DNA from: Symbiodinium natans
Taxonomy: Eukaryota > Sar > Dinophyceae > Suessiales > Symbiodiniaceae
Assembly (NCBI GenBank): GCA_905221605.1
Contig: CAJNDS010001112.1
Span: 2,688,472 to 2,752,471 of the forward strand
DNA: 64,000 nucleotides
Direction: 5' to 3'
In this document: positions 52,241 to 63,588 of the stretch, piece by piece
Layout of the letters: each line of letters starts with the position of its first letter
How positions within the stretch are numbered: the stretch's first letter is position 1
Notes under the pieces: generated by a model
Seen by the model: only the letters and a program-made list of their open reading frames with translations
Told to the model about the DNA's origin: nothing
The model's database searches: none
Position numbers and translations under genes: made by a program

Positions 52241-52340
52241 NNNNNNNNNNNNNNNNNNNNNNNNNNNNNNNNNNNNNNNNNNNNNNNNNNNNNNNNNNNN
52301 NNNNNNNNNNNNNNNNNNNNNNNNNNNNNNNNNNNNNNNN
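52241..52340. other. Scaffold gap of 100 N
   Basis: Exactly 100 undetermined bases, the conventional length for a gap of unknown size. Left flank is unique sequence; right flank starts inside the duplicated repeat block. Confidence 0.99.
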
Positions 52341-55300
52341 CCCTTCTCTTCTCTTGTTCTCCTTTAAATCTCAAAAACACACAAAAGGAAGCTTCTTTTC
52401 CTTGTTGAATGAAGAATAAAAAAAGAAGAAAAGAGATAGGGAAAGAAATTGAAGAGCTCCACTGCCTATTGGTTCATTCCATTTCCTCTCTTTCTATGTG
52501 TTGTTTTCCTTGTCGTTTCAGAAAGCAAGCAAAATAAGGGCAAGGGGGCTTCCTGAAGAGGAGAGAGGGCACCTATCTGCGAAGAGGTCTTGTCCTTTTC
52601 AAGAATAGAGGGAAAAGGGAACAAGGAAGGGAGAGATGATAGACAAAGAAGAGTGCCATCTTCTTTGCGCCTTGTTGTGTTCCTCCGTCTCCTTGTTTCT
52701 TGTCTCCTCTCTTCTGTTCAGTACCCTTCCAGAAAATTAAAATGGCCTCCTTGTTGTCTCTCCTCTCTCACTTCCCTTTCCCTTCTCTCCTTCTGTTTCC
52801 GTTTAACTGACAAAGCACAAGACAGGTATGATAAAGCAGTGGAAGGTAAAGCAGAGGGTGACTCCTTGCGCTTGGACCTTGCCGTACTTCATCATGTCCC
52901 TCTTCTCGGCCTATCTTTTCTGCTCTTTTCCTTACTCTTCTCCTTTTCATAAATTCTTCCTCTTTAGTTGTTCTTATTTCGAAAAGAAAGAGGGAAGGGA
53001 GAGATAAGGGAGGGAGGATAGATAAAGAAGAGTGCCATCTTCTCAGCGCCTCGTTTTGTCTCTCCCTCTTCTCTATTCATCTCTCTTCTATTCTTTTCTT
53101 TGCTATTCCATTGAAATTGGATTCCTGTTATCTCTCCCCTCTCCTTCTCTCTCGCTCCTCTTCTCCTGTTCCCCTCTAAATGACAAAAAACACAAGAAAG
53201 GAAGAACAAGAGGGGCATGTGTTGCAATAAAGCAGGAAGGGAATTGAAGAGCTCCTCTCGCTACTTTCTCATGCCCTTTCCTTTCTATCTACCACAATCT
53301 ACCACACCAAAACACGACTCTCAGCTTCCAAATATACTTCATCATGGGGAGAAGGGACATACTTCATCACAGACTTGGCCCACAGGGAGAGGGGATATAC
53401 TTCATCACGCTGCTGGGGGGCTGGATCACAAACATGGCCCACGGGGCGAGGGGACATACTTCAGCCACAAAGAGAGGGAACCTACTTCATCACGCTGGTG
53501 GGAGGCTGGATCACAAACCTGGCCTACGGGGAGAGGGGACATGCTTCATCACAAATTTGGCCCACGGGGAGAGGGGACATACTTCATCACAAATTTGGCC
53601 CGCGGGGAGAAGGGACATACTTCATCACAGACTTGGCTCACAGGAGGCGCCAAAATAATCTAAATAATCTAATTATTCAAACCCATTGGTTCCTCTGGAA
53701 ACCCAACCATTTAAATAATTTAAAGAATTTAATTATTCAAATACCTGGATTTAAATATTTTAGTTCTGGGGCGTCCCATCAAAAGGGAATAGGGAGAGAC
53801 AAGGGAGAGATGATATATATAGAGCTTTGCGCTTTATTTTGTCACTCCGTCTCCTTGCTTCCTGTCTCTTCTCTTCTTTCCAGCACCCTTCCAGAAAAAT
53901 GGCATCCTTGTTCTCTCTCCTCTCTCACTTCCCTTTCCCTTCTCTCTTTCTGTTACTTTTTGACTGATGAACAACAAGAAAGGAACTTGCAGGATAAAAC
54001 AGTGGCAGGGTAAGCAGAGGTTGCGCGTGGACCTTGCCGTACTTCATCATATCCCTCTTCTCGGCCTATCTCTTCTGCTCCTTTCCTTACTCTTCTCCTT
54101 TTCATAATTATTCCTCTTTAGTTGTTCTTATCTGGAAAAGAAAGAGGGAAGGGAGAGATAAGGGAGGGAGGATAGATAAAGAAGAGCGCCATCTTCTCTG
54201 CGCCTTGTTTTGTCTCTCCCTCTTCTCTCTTCATCTCTCTTCTATTCTTTTCTTTGCTGTTCTATTGAAATTGGATTCCCTGTATCTCTCCTCTGTCCTT
54301 CTCTCTCGCTCCTCTTCTCCTGTTCCCCTCTAAACGATTGCTCTTTACAGATAGGTGCCCTCCCTCCTCTTCAGGAAATCTCTTTTCGCTTATTTTGCTT
54401 TTTGAAGCGAATAAAACAACGGATAAGAGAGGAAAGGGAATGACTAAGTAAAGACAGGAGCTCTTCAATAGGTGCCCTCCCTCCTCTTCAGGAAATCTCT
54501 TTTCCCGTATTTTGCTTTTTGAAGCGAAGAAAACAACAGATAAGAAGAGAGGAAAGGGAATGACTAAGTAAAGAGAGGAGCTCTTCAATTTCCCTCCCTA
54601 TATCTGATGTTACGTTTCCTTCTTGGGCGGTGCCCTTCTTTCTCCCTTGAAGATGCAGAAAACGATCAGGAAGGACACCCGTTCCATCGCCCATATATAG
54701 ACAGAGATAAATCATGAGCATCAGCTGGGTTTGCTGCCGATCCAAAATGGGCGTCCCTTTTAATCGCTTTCTGTGTCTTGAAACAAGCAAAAGGGGCACC
54801 CTTACTAAGTGTTTTCTTGTGGTGTCACTTTTCTTCGCTTGAAGATGCAGAAAACGATCCAAAAAGGACACCCGTTCCATCGCCCATGTGTGGGGAGAGA
54901 GATAAATCATGAGCATCAGCTGGGTTTGCTGCCAATCCAAAATGGGCGCCCCTTTTAATCGCTTGCTGTGTCTTCAAACGAGCAAAAGGGACACCCTAAG
55001 TGTTTTCTTGTGGTGCCCTTTTCTTCGCTTGAAGATGCAGAACACGATCTTAAAGGACACCTGTTCCATCGCCCATATATAGGGAGAGAGAGAGAGAGAG
55101 AGAGAATCATGAGCATCAGCTGGGTTGGCTGCCAATCCAAAACGGGCGTCCCTTTTAATCGCTTTCGGTGTCTTCAAACGAGCAAAAGGGACACCCTAAG
55201 TGCTTTCTTGTGGGGTGTCCCTTTTCCTCGCTTGAAGATGCAGAAAACGATCAACAAGGACACCCATTCCATCGCCCATATATATATATATAGAGAGAGA

Positions 55301-57187
55301 GAGAGAAACAAAATCATGAGCATCAGCTGGGTTGGCTGCCAATCCAAAATGGACGTCCCTTTTAATCGCTTTCTGTGTCTTCAAACGAACAAAAGAAAAC
55401 ACTTAGGTTCCTCACTTGAAGATGCAGGAAACGGCCCAACAAGGACACCCGTTCCATCGCCCATATATGGAGAGAGAGAGAGGGAGAAAGGAAAAAATCA
55501 TGAGCATCAGCTGGGTTTGCTTACATGTTCATTGTTATTCCTTTTGTTTTTTCTAACGGAAATGAACAAGAGAAGAGAAAAATAAGAACCAGAGGAAAGA
55601 TGAAAACGAGCACCATCTTCTCTTTGCCTGATTTTTGCATTTCGCCGGTCCTCATTTCTCTTCCATTCTTTTCATTGCTCTTCCATTTAGAGTTGCATTC
55701 CTGTTGATCTCTCCTCTCTCCTTTCTCTCTCCCTTCTCTTCTCTTGTTCTCCTTTAAATCTCAAAAACACACAGTGAGGAAGACAAGCTTCGAGGCGCTG
55801 GAGCCGTGCCGTTTTCAGGCATCGGCTTGGTCAACGAGTTGCTATTTGTTGTCCGCAAAGTTAGTGTCTTAAGATTGTTCACCGATTGTTGTATGATGGT
55901 CACTGATTATCCGAGAAGTTTTCGCGGGTCTTTTGCAATGGGTGCTGTCGTTGCTTTTTTTTTGTTGGCTCCTTCTCGGCGGGGCAGTGGCTTCTGCGGT
56001 CATGGGAGTGTCCGTGGCGGAGGTGGACTGTAGCGGGTTGTGCGGCTGCATGATTCCAATGCTTGCGGTAAAGGCATGTGTCTCAAGGTGATTTTCTGCG
56101 GGAGTGTTTTCTGCACGAGACGGTTCAGGGCACTGCAGGACTCGCGTCCACTTCAGTTTGTGAAGAAGAGTACGAAGTTCGACAGATTGTCGAACCGACG
56201 TCTGTACGCGTTGAATGATAATGTAGATGTCTTGAAAGAGTTAGGGCATCTTCATGAGAAGAAGCCTCTTTCAGTAGCAGTGATCTTTGCCGACGCACAC
56301 CAAGCAACAATTGTGCACGACAGCTGGCGAGACTTGGCGTCGGCCGCAGCAGTTTCCCGAGTCAGGAAGACAAGCTACGAGGCGCCGCAGCCGTGCCGTC
56401 TTCAGGCATCGGCTTGGTCGACCAGTTGCTATTGGTTGCCCGCAAAAATAGTGTCTTAAGATTGTTCACCGATTGTTGTATGATGGTCACTGATTACGCG
56501 AGACGTTTTCGCAGGTCTTTTGCAATGGGTGCCGTCGTTGCTTTTTTTTGGTCGGCTCCTTATCGGCGGGGCAGTGGCTTCTGCGGTCATGGGTGCGTCC
56601 GTGGCGGAGGTGGACTGTAGCGGGTTGTGCGGTTGTATGATTCCAATGCTTGCGGTAAAGGCAGTGATTTTCTGCGGGGGTGTTTTCTGCACGAGACGGT
56701 TCAGGGCACTGCAGGACTCGCGTCCACTTCAGTTTGTGAAGAAGAGTACGAAGTTTTACAGGTTGTCGAACCGACGTCTGTACGCGTTGAATGATAATGT
56801 AGATGTCTTGAAAGAGTTAGGGCATCTTCATGAGAAGATGCCTCTTTCAGTAGCAGTGATCTTTGCCGATCCACACCAAGCAACAATTGGGCACGACAGC
56901 TGACAGGACACTTCAATGTGCGCACAACGGTGCGCAGCCCGACCCGAGAGACCGCTTGGATCATCCCCCACGCAAGAGCAGAAGTGATAGCTAGTATTCG
57001 TTGCCAACATCTGACTGCGTCTGTACGTTCACATCAAAAAAGAGTAAATTATAAATCGTAAACCCTAAACCCTAAGAGAACGAAATTGGTGAATTTGTGC
57101 TTCAGGTTTCTTGGATTTAGTTTGTTTATAGGTTTTTAAATACAAAACAAGAGAGAACGTCAAATAATACATAAAGGTCCATGCCAC
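52341..57187. repeat. 4.85-kb segment duplicated from 22,930-27,816 (copy B)
   Basis: Starts at the gap edge and ends after 'ccatgccac' at 57,187. Differs from copy A by shorter (AG)n tracts, rare substitutions and one-base indels (for example an extra T near 55,960). Contains the same minisatellites (53,341-53,646; ~54,650-55,520) and the same 586-bp tandem pair (55,778-56,910). No independent gene is called in it. Confidence 0.95.
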
Positions 57188-57198
57188 TTATATCTATA

Positions 57199-57306
57199 AG
57201 ACCCAGACTAGGCCCTTATTCCCTTTTCTCGGGGCTTTAGGTTCACTTCAGAGCCCCTTTAAACCAAAAAGGGCACCCTTCTAATTCCTAGGTTACCCTT
57301 GGGTCG
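57199..57306. mobile_element. Introner-like element, AGACCCAG...TTGGGTCG ends
   Basis: Left AGACCCAGACTAGGCCCTTA, right CCTAGGTTACCCTTGGGTC. Shares the core 'aaaaagggcacccttctaattcc' pattern with the TTGGTAGCCCA family and its whole plan with 61,174-61,294. It begins 12 bp after the end of the duplicated block. Confidence 0.65.
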
Positions 57307-57615
57307 AGTAGAACCAGCACCTGCATGCTCCTCCAAATCTAGTGCTGGATTTTGGTCACGACAATGTAGAATGCGTGTGTGCAGACTTCCAAATCTATGT
57401 AAGGAGCACTGAGCTCTTGTCCGAGTACCATCACCTCCAAGCAACACGCACCGAAACCGAAATCCTACAGCCCTGACCTGAAATTCGCGGGTCTTCACGA
57501 GCTCACCGCCCAGTCACCTTACTTAGCCAATAGCTGAACTTCAAATTTAACCTTTCTTTATCCCTTGGTCCTTGGCCAAGTAAGAATCAGTTTCATTCGA
57601 AGTTTTGTTTCTCCA
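57307..57615. other. Unique stretch left of the first right-hand channel exon
   Basis: No + strand exon was recognised. An open minus-strand frame (57,259-57,498) has no motif and overlaps the element end. Confidence 0.4.
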
Positions 57616-60600
57616 GGTACGGCCCATGCACCTGGACCCCCCAAAGGTTCGCAAGCCCGACGAAGTACAAAGATCAGTATGTCCATCGGACTTCTTGAAC
57701 TGCAGTGGGCGTGGGAGCGTACTCTCTATGGGCATGGTAACTGCTTAAGAACCGCCCAAACATGTACACATTTCTTCTTTACAGGCACTATAGGCATTTA
57801 GGGATTATTATCTTTTGCTTTTGGGGGTTCTTAAGCAAGTAGTAGTTTATCGGGTTTGGGGGCAACTACCGAGGGCGCAGACTGTCGGAAGTTTGAGGTA
57901 TGCGTGCAGCTGTCACGACCTTCGCCGTTCAGAGTGCAGCAGGAACAGAATCTCGGAAGCTGAGAGTACTTCGGGGTTCATGGGGGAGGGTCTGGGGTTA
58001 TCATACCATCCTCTCCACCCCTACCAACTGCACCTCCCCACCAAGGTTCTCCTTTAAATCATGCTGGAGCCCTAAACCCCAAACCCGAAACCCTAAACCC
58101 GGCCAAAAGAGTGAGAAACCGCGTGAGTTTGACCATACTTGCCTTTCAAGAAACCCTCACGATATACCTTGCAGTACTAACCCACCCAAAGCCCAGACAA
58201 GAACCCTAAACTCTAAGCCCTACACCTAAACCCTAAACACTACACAAGAGTAATACACACCCCCAAATAGTAGGATTCCCTTCTAATAGGTTACCCCTAA
58301 TTTCGGAAACCCCCAAATCCTTAACCCCTAATCCTGAACCCTACACAAGAGTAATCCTCTCCCCCTAGTATAAAACCCCCCTACCCCCCGAAAAAGTAAA
58401 AACCCGTCCAATAGCCTAAACCCTAACCACCCAAACCCAAACCCGACACCCTAAACATGGTGGTTTAATATTAGGGGGGGGGGGGGGGCTGATTATTGTT
58501 GCTTGGAGTGAGGTTTGTGGGCATCCGGACACCTTGGACCCCTTTGCAGCGACGCCGGTTGGTTGTCCAACCATCAGCGACATGCAGCCCGGCATGGAAT
58601 GAGCCCTAAACCCTAAACCCTAAACCCTAAACCCTAGACCCTAGACCCTAGACCCTAGACCCTAGACCCTAGACCCTAGACCCTAGACCCTAGACCCTAG
58701 ACCCTACACTGCAGAGATGAAAGGTTGGGGCGTGCTCTTGGTTTGTATGCCAGGTTTTGAAGGGAAGTACGGTTGTAAGGTCTAGGGGCTTCTGGGAAAC
58801 ATCAGCCAACTTACTTGCAACAACTCGTTGAACAATGCGAGGCGTTCTGGCAGAGACGATGTTGGGTTTGGGGTTTAGGGTGAACCCTTGATGGAAACTG
58901 CAACCAACAGTCAACGACAACAACCAAGCCTCCAATCAACCAGACAAAAAAGAAGGAACATCAGCTGCAACAGCTTCAGCAGAAGCCAGAGCAACCAGTT
59001 AGCAGCGATGGCAAGTTGTAAGTAGTACATGCACTGCTTTACATCTGTAGCTTCTCAATGCTGGCGTACTATGTCCTCAACACTGAAAGGCACTGAAAGG
59101 TCAGTACACCGTGCTGCCTCAGGTATGGACAGGAGTATTGCAGTTCGGTTCTTACCTGCATGTTTACAATCTTTCGCTGCATGATCGGCGACTGCACCTC
59201 TACCGGTGGAAGATCTCTGACGACTCTCGGCTTCGGTTTCAGGGTGTAGGGTTTAGGGTTTAGGGTCTAGGGTTTAGGGTTTAGGGTTTAGGGTTTAGGG
59301 GTTCTGGGTTGGGCCATAGTGGCATAGCCCTAAGAGTCCATGTACCTATATGGTATATGCTTGGGGCTTAAGGGTGTTCCTATATAGTAGCTTTAGGGCT
59401 CCAGTATCTACTATATTTATATACTATATGTGAGGAAGGTACATGGACCCTTAGGGTAGGGCTTTATTCAGGACCTAGATAGGTTAGGGGGGAGTGGTCC
59501 TGATGCGGAAAAAAGCGTTATGCAGTGGTCGTGCGAGCTGAGCAAAAGCCAACGTTGCGCCTCCATAGGCACCACAGGGACTTCTGCGCATCTAGCCTGG
59601 CGTTAAGTCTGTTCAGGTAGGGTCTTTACAATAGTTTGGATGGCATCTCTGCTGCATATCTATATCTATATCTTTATCTATATCTATATATATATATATG
59701 TATATACATACATGTATACATGTTGGTAGTTGGTTATGTGCAGTATACATGGAATTGTAGAGCCCTCCCCCCAACGCCACCAGATCTCCCGCGGATGCCC
59801 CCTACACACGAAGAAGGTGAGACCTCCAAAATGATGACAGTTGCCCCCTACACACGAAGAAGGTGAGACCTCCAAAATGATGACAGTTAAGAGGATGGGG
59901 AGGGTTTAGGGTCTAGGGTTTAGGGTTTAGGGTCTAGGCGGGGGGTACCCTGAGGAAGGGTGGGGGTGGGGCGGCTTGGGGCCCGAGAGACTGGAATGGC
60001 AAGCTGCCAAGGGCCATTTGGAGTGATGGCTACGGGTGGCCGTTCTACCTGTTCTACTCCTTCTGCATGGTTTGCACAATCTTCGGCATGTTCAACATCA
60101 TCACGGGCAGCTCGTCAGCAGATTGCTCCTGCTAGCACCCAATCGCCTGCCCGTAGAGAGAAGGCGGGAGAGGGGAACAGAAAAAGAGAGAGAGACAGAG
60201 AGAGAAAGAGCCCTCTCGCCCTTTGCCCCACGAAAGAAAGAGATGAAGAAGTTAAAGAAAGAGAGGGCCAAAATGCCAGAGGGGGGGGGGGGGCGGGGTG
60301 GTGGTCGTACGATATGCAGGCTGTGAGGAAGTCATCAACATGTCGAGTTCTTTCTCACCAACCACCCCACATGAGAACCTCCAGAACCCTTTGTGGGCCA
60401 ATTGTGGCAAAAAAATCTGTCCCATGTTGGGCACCATGAAACGGCCACGGAGGGCTCTTAACCCTTAGGGTTTAGGGTTTAGGGTTTAGGGTTTAGGGCT
60501 TAGGGTTTAGGGTTTAGGGTTTAGGGTGGCTTCTTGTGGCTTGCACCAAGTGAACTCTGCCGCTGCTTGCCTTAGAGACGCGGAGCCCAAGACTTTGGGT

Positions 60601-63376
60601 GGAGGGTTTGAGTGTAGGCTCCCCGATCTTGAAAGGGCATGAGAGTTTAAGGGAGCTCTCTCTTGAATCCCTGTATTTGGGTGCCAAACCCTACACCCTA
60701 AACTCTAAAAGGTTAGAACTTTCCTCCCCTGGAAGACTCAGCCTGCGAGCCCCATCTTGCCTTCCGCGCGCCTAGGCATCTTCGTCGAGGCCACCATGAA
60801 CGGCCTGAAGGAGCAAGAGATACACCGCAAGTATGCGCAAGCCTATGAGCCTCCTGGCAGATGATCCCCAAAAAAGGGTTTGGAGTTCATATTATACCTG
60901 AATAGGGATTGTAGTAGCAGAGGGTATATGACCCCAATTTAGGGTTCATTTGCCTTGGCGACAGATTATAGTAGTAGAGGGTATGACCCTACCCTAAACC
61001 CTAAACCCTAAACCCTAAATTTGGGTTCATGTGGTCCCCAAGGCAGCTTTGGGCTGTCAAGGGCATCTTGACAGCCTTTGTACACGAACAACCCGCGAAA
61101 GCTTGTATATATTTGGTATGTAGCTTGAAGACACAGGCTTGACATGAAAGTGTGAGATAGTGCGAGGCAACCACACCTAGGACCCGGAGTAGGCCCTTAT
61201 TTCCTTTCTTTCGGGTTGGGGGTTGGGGTTCCCTTATAATCCCCTTAAGGCCAAACAAGGATGCCCTTTTATTCCTAGGTTACTCCTGGGTCTTCCCTAA
61301 ACCCTAAACCCTAAACCCTAAACCCTAAACCCTAAACCCTAAACCCTAAACCCTAAACCCTAAACCCTAAACCCTAAACCCTAAACGACACACGACAGCA
61401 AACCTTACGACCCACCACTCCGACTCGTCTATGACCTGAGGGCTGACTCCTCTCTTCATCAGGCTGGGCTTTTGGGCCTTATAATCCCCATAGTCAACCC
61501 TATAAAGAGCCCTTTTAAGGGGGATTAGGGTTTTGGGTTTTGGGTTTAGGGGGTTTATGGGGTAGAACAGCCTGTCCTGGCAGACGAGTAAGGTCCAACT
61601 ACATGACGGAGCAGCTTGCGAAGCTGGTTCTTTGCATCTCTGAGAAGGATCGCTCCTGCAAGCAGGGGTTTAGGGTTTAGGGTTTAGGGTTTAGGGTTTA
61701 GGGTTTAGGGAGTGTGGAGTCAGTAGAAATCTAGGTAGGCCCTTGGGACATGTCCTGTTTTCCCTTATTTGGGTTTAAGAGGGTCATATTCAGGAATATA
61801 TATTCAGAGGGTTTCAACGCCAATCCTAGCGTAGTGCAGCTCATTGTGTCGATCGGAACGGTGCTACGTCCGGGGGTGCGTGCGCAAGCAAAGGGGTGGG
61901 GGGGGGGGGGATTGGCAGCAGCACAGAAAATTTCCTAACACCAAATCCCCCTCTCAACAAAACTACCACCCCAAACCCTATAAACCCCCTAAACCCTAAA
62001 TCCTAAACCCTAAACCCTAAACCCTAAACCAAGCGACCCCCCCCCCCCCCAACAGGTGCGCAAGGCACGGCAAGGAGGGGAATCCTTTGGCGCGATGATG
62101 AGGACTGGGCAGGGGCACCATGAGATGCTAGGGTTTGGGGTTTAGGGTTTAGGGTTTGGGGTTTAGGGTTTAGGGTTTAGGGTTTGGGGTTTAGGCTTTA
62201 GGGTTTAGCTCCGTCCGCAGATGACTTAGCTACTTCACTATGTAGCATCAAGAAGCATCAAGAAGCATGCCTCAAGCCGGAGGTCTTTTTTTGCATTTTG
62301 AGCATGATCCAGGGAATCATGTGAGGGAGGGCCCTACAGGGATGATTGGGGCAGGAGGCTAGGAGAGCACAAGGTTTCAGGGTTTAGGGTTTAGGGTTTA
62401 GGGTTTAGGGTTCTGGGCCCTTTGAAGCTCCTGCAACTACACGTCAAACACCATAGTGGTAGGCTTTCAAAGGGCCCAGCACAATCTCTACACATCAAGG
62501 ACTAAGTAGGCCATTGGGATACTTGATATATTTTCTCTTATTGTGTTCAAGAGGATCATATTTAGGAACATTTTACCCAACACCCAAACCCTAAACCCTA
62601 TACCCTATACCCTAAACCCTTAACCCTTAGCCCTTAGCCCTGAGCCCTTAACCCTTACTGTAACCCTAAACCCTAAACCGTAAACCCTAGCTACACATCA
62701 AGGAGAGGCTTCAGCTCGAACAGCTTCCGGTCGGACGAGTCGCCGTCACCGACCTCCTCCACCGATCAGATGGAGCAAGAGCTGTTCCTGACTGAAGAGG
62801 AGTTCCTCCAGGAAGACGTGTGAGCAGTTGAGTCTTTATGGGGCTTAGGGTTTAGGATTTAGGATTTAGGGTTTAGGGTTTAGGGTTTAGGGTTTAGGGT
62901 TTAGGGTTGGCAGTCAAGTCTTTAGAAAGGCTCAAGGATGCAGGGCTTTGGGTTCAGGGTTGATGTTTGGGCCACAGGTCCGGGGAGTCTCAATGTGCAG
63001 GGGGTTTAGGGTTTAGGGTTTAGGGTTTAGGGTTTAGGGTTTAGGGTTTAGCCTACCAGCTGCAAGAGGTGCCACAAAAGGCCTTGATCGTCTTCACTTG
63101 CAGCCGCCTGAAGCCTTGCTAGACCCTGAGATACACAGTATCTGGAAGCTAAAAAGGCCGAGGTTGTTCAACCTTTATCTCCTTTAGGGTTTAGGGTTTA
63201 GGGTTTTTGACCCCCCTGCAAGCCTGACGCATACCCCATTACAGACTTGTAACAGTCCTGACACAGACTTTCTACGCGGTGCAACTAATACGTGAACCCT
63301 TTGTTTCGCTGGAGATGGAGGCAATTCGGAACAGCGACGTCCGAATGATTCTTGATGACTTGGACGTGCCTGGGCA
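57616..63376 (+). CDS. Voltage-gated cation channel: pore loop, S6 and cytosolic tail exons
   Basis: Exons on +: 57,616-57,737 (VRPMHLDPPKVRKPDEVQRS), ~58,491-58,595 (AWSEVCGHPDTLDPFAATPV, likely extracellular linker), 59,142-~59,235 (pore: SVLTCMFTIFRCMIGDCTST), ~60,012-60,106 (S6: YGWPFYLFYSFCMVCTIFGM, FNIIT), 60,776-60,856 (GIFVEATMNGLKEQEIHRKY), ~61,593-61,665 (NYMTEQLAKLVLCISEKDRS), ~62,708-62,817 (FRSDESPSPTSSTDQMEQEL, FLTEEEFLQED), 63,245-63,376 (REPFVSLEMEAIRNSDVRMI, LDDLDVP). The FRCMIGD pore and NIITGIFVEA S6 end match the single-domain voltage-gated channels common in dinoflagellates. The tail's TEEEF and LDDLDVP are typical of the EF-hand-like region after S6. S1-S5 are missing upstream here but present at 9.3-13.1 kb. 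The gene probably continues past the right edge. Confidence 0.8.
57738..57840 (+). mobile_element. Introner-like element with GCTTAAGAACC ends
   Basis: Follows exon codons ATG GGC ATG with donor GTAACT. Ends CTGCTTAAGAACC and GGGTTCTTAAGCAAGTAG form an ~12-bp inverted repeat. A possible relative with the same ends is at 11,031-11,210. Confidence 0.7.
58060..58480. repeat. Degenerate telomere-type stretch
   Basis: Scattered CCCTAAAC-like strings (58,070-58,100, 58,200-58,240, 58,320-58,345, 58,415-58,455), ending in a G run (58,477-58,488). No exon recognised within. Confidence 0.7.
58603..58706. repeat. Telomere-type array with homogenised CCCTAGA variant
   Basis: Four to five CCCTAAA units are followed by about ten consecutive CCCTAGA units. 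It starts directly after GGC ATG GAATGA, where a GA donor could end the exon. Confidence 0.9.
58707..59141. other. Intronic stretch before the pore exon
   Basis: A minus-strand 81-codon frame (58,690-58,935) lacks motifs. A Gln-rich + segment near 58,945-59,010 (QTKKKEHQLQQLQQKPEQPV) might be an exon. Confidence 0.3.
59236..59300. repeat. G-rich telomere-type array after the pore exon
   Basis: Seven to eight TTTAGGG units beginning at the end of the pore-loop exon. Confidence 0.85.
59335..59449. mobile_element. Introner-like element, GTCCATGTACC family
   Basis: Ends AGTCCATGTACC and GGTACATGGACC with 'ccctaa' / 'cttaggg' extending the inverted repeat. The middle is AT-rich (tactatatttatatactata). 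Lies in the intron between pore and S6. Confidence 0.8.
59640..59960. repeat. TA/TATC microsatellite, 50-bp tandem pair and telomere-type block
   Basis: (TATC)/(TA)n at 59,657-59,705. 'cccctacacacgaagaaggtgagacctccaaaatgatgacagtt' occurs twice (about 59,798 and 59,845). A G-rich block with TCTAGGG variants lies at 59,903-59,940. Confidence 0.8.
60107..60775 (+). other. GC-AG intron in S6
   Basis: GGCA occurs at both edges (60,106-60,109 and 60,775-60,778). Splicing GC...AG gives ATC ACG GGC ATC TTC GTC GAG (NIITGIFVEA), fixed by the S6 consensus. The intron carries an AG-rich low-complexity tract (60,160-60,270), a G run, and a TTTAGGG array (60,468-60,525). Confidence 0.85.
60857..61042 (+). 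mobile_element. Introner carrying a CCCTAAA block, GC-AG intron
   Basis: GGCAG flanks it (60,856-60,860 and 61,042-61,046). Contains two copies of 'tagtag.agagggtat.tgacc' and CCCTAAA units (60,992-61,019). Splicing GC(60,857)...AG(61,042) gives CCT GGC AGC TTT. The intron therefore combines insertion footprint, unusual donor and telomere-type repeat. Confidence 0.78.
61174..61294. mobile_element. Introner-like element, family of 57,199-57,306
   Basis: Left CTAGGACCCGGAGTAGGCCC, right TCCTAGGTTACTCCTGGGTC. Internal 'aaggatgcccttttattcc' corresponds to the 57.2-kb copy. Followed immediately by a CCCTAAA array. Confidence 0.68.
61296..61387. repeat. C-rich telomere-type array
   Basis: About 13 perfect CCCTAAA units, the most regular array of the right-hand part. 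A possible small exon follows (PYDPPLRLVYDLRADSSLHQ, ~61,405-61,470). Confidence 0.92.
61667..62210. repeat. Telomere-type arrays and G/C runs
   Basis: G-rich at 61,667-61,710; C-rich at about 61,972-62,030; poly-C 62,037-62,050; G-rich with GGGG variants at 62,129-62,208. G11 lies at 61,897-61,909. An 'aggtaggcccttgggacatg' string (61,733) is echoed at 62,506 ('aagtaggccattgggatact') with a shared 'tattcaggaa / atttaggaac' end, suggesting another short element family. Confidence 0.85.
62375..63060. repeat. Telomere-type arrays around the cytosolic-tail exon
   Basis: G-rich at 62,382-62,412, C-rich and degenerate at 62,585-62,690, G-rich at 62,848-62,908 and 63,000-63,049. The exon at 62,708-62,817 lies between the second and third blocks. 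Confidence 0.85.
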
Positions 63377-63480
63377 GGGTCACTTTCCGCCTAAGTTTAG
63401 ATGTCACACACACACACACACACTGTAGAGGTTTAGGGTTTAGGGTTTAGGGTTTAGGGTTTAGGGTTTAGGGTTTTGCG
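63377..63480. repeat. CA microsatellite and TTTAGGG array after the last exon
   Basis: (CA)8 at 63,406-63,423 and about six TTTAGGG units at 63,430-63,472. Confidence 0.85.
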
Positions 63481-63588
63481 CTGTCTTTAGAGCCCTGTAG
63501 AGCATGGCACGATCCCGGCCACATCTCTGCCCGCCTCTGCAGGACGGAATAGTTCGGCACCCGGCCCTGAAAAAGAGGGGTTCCCTAA

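Noticed and set aside
52032-52380. Open frames crossing the N gap
   Set aside because: The sequence through the gap is undetermined.
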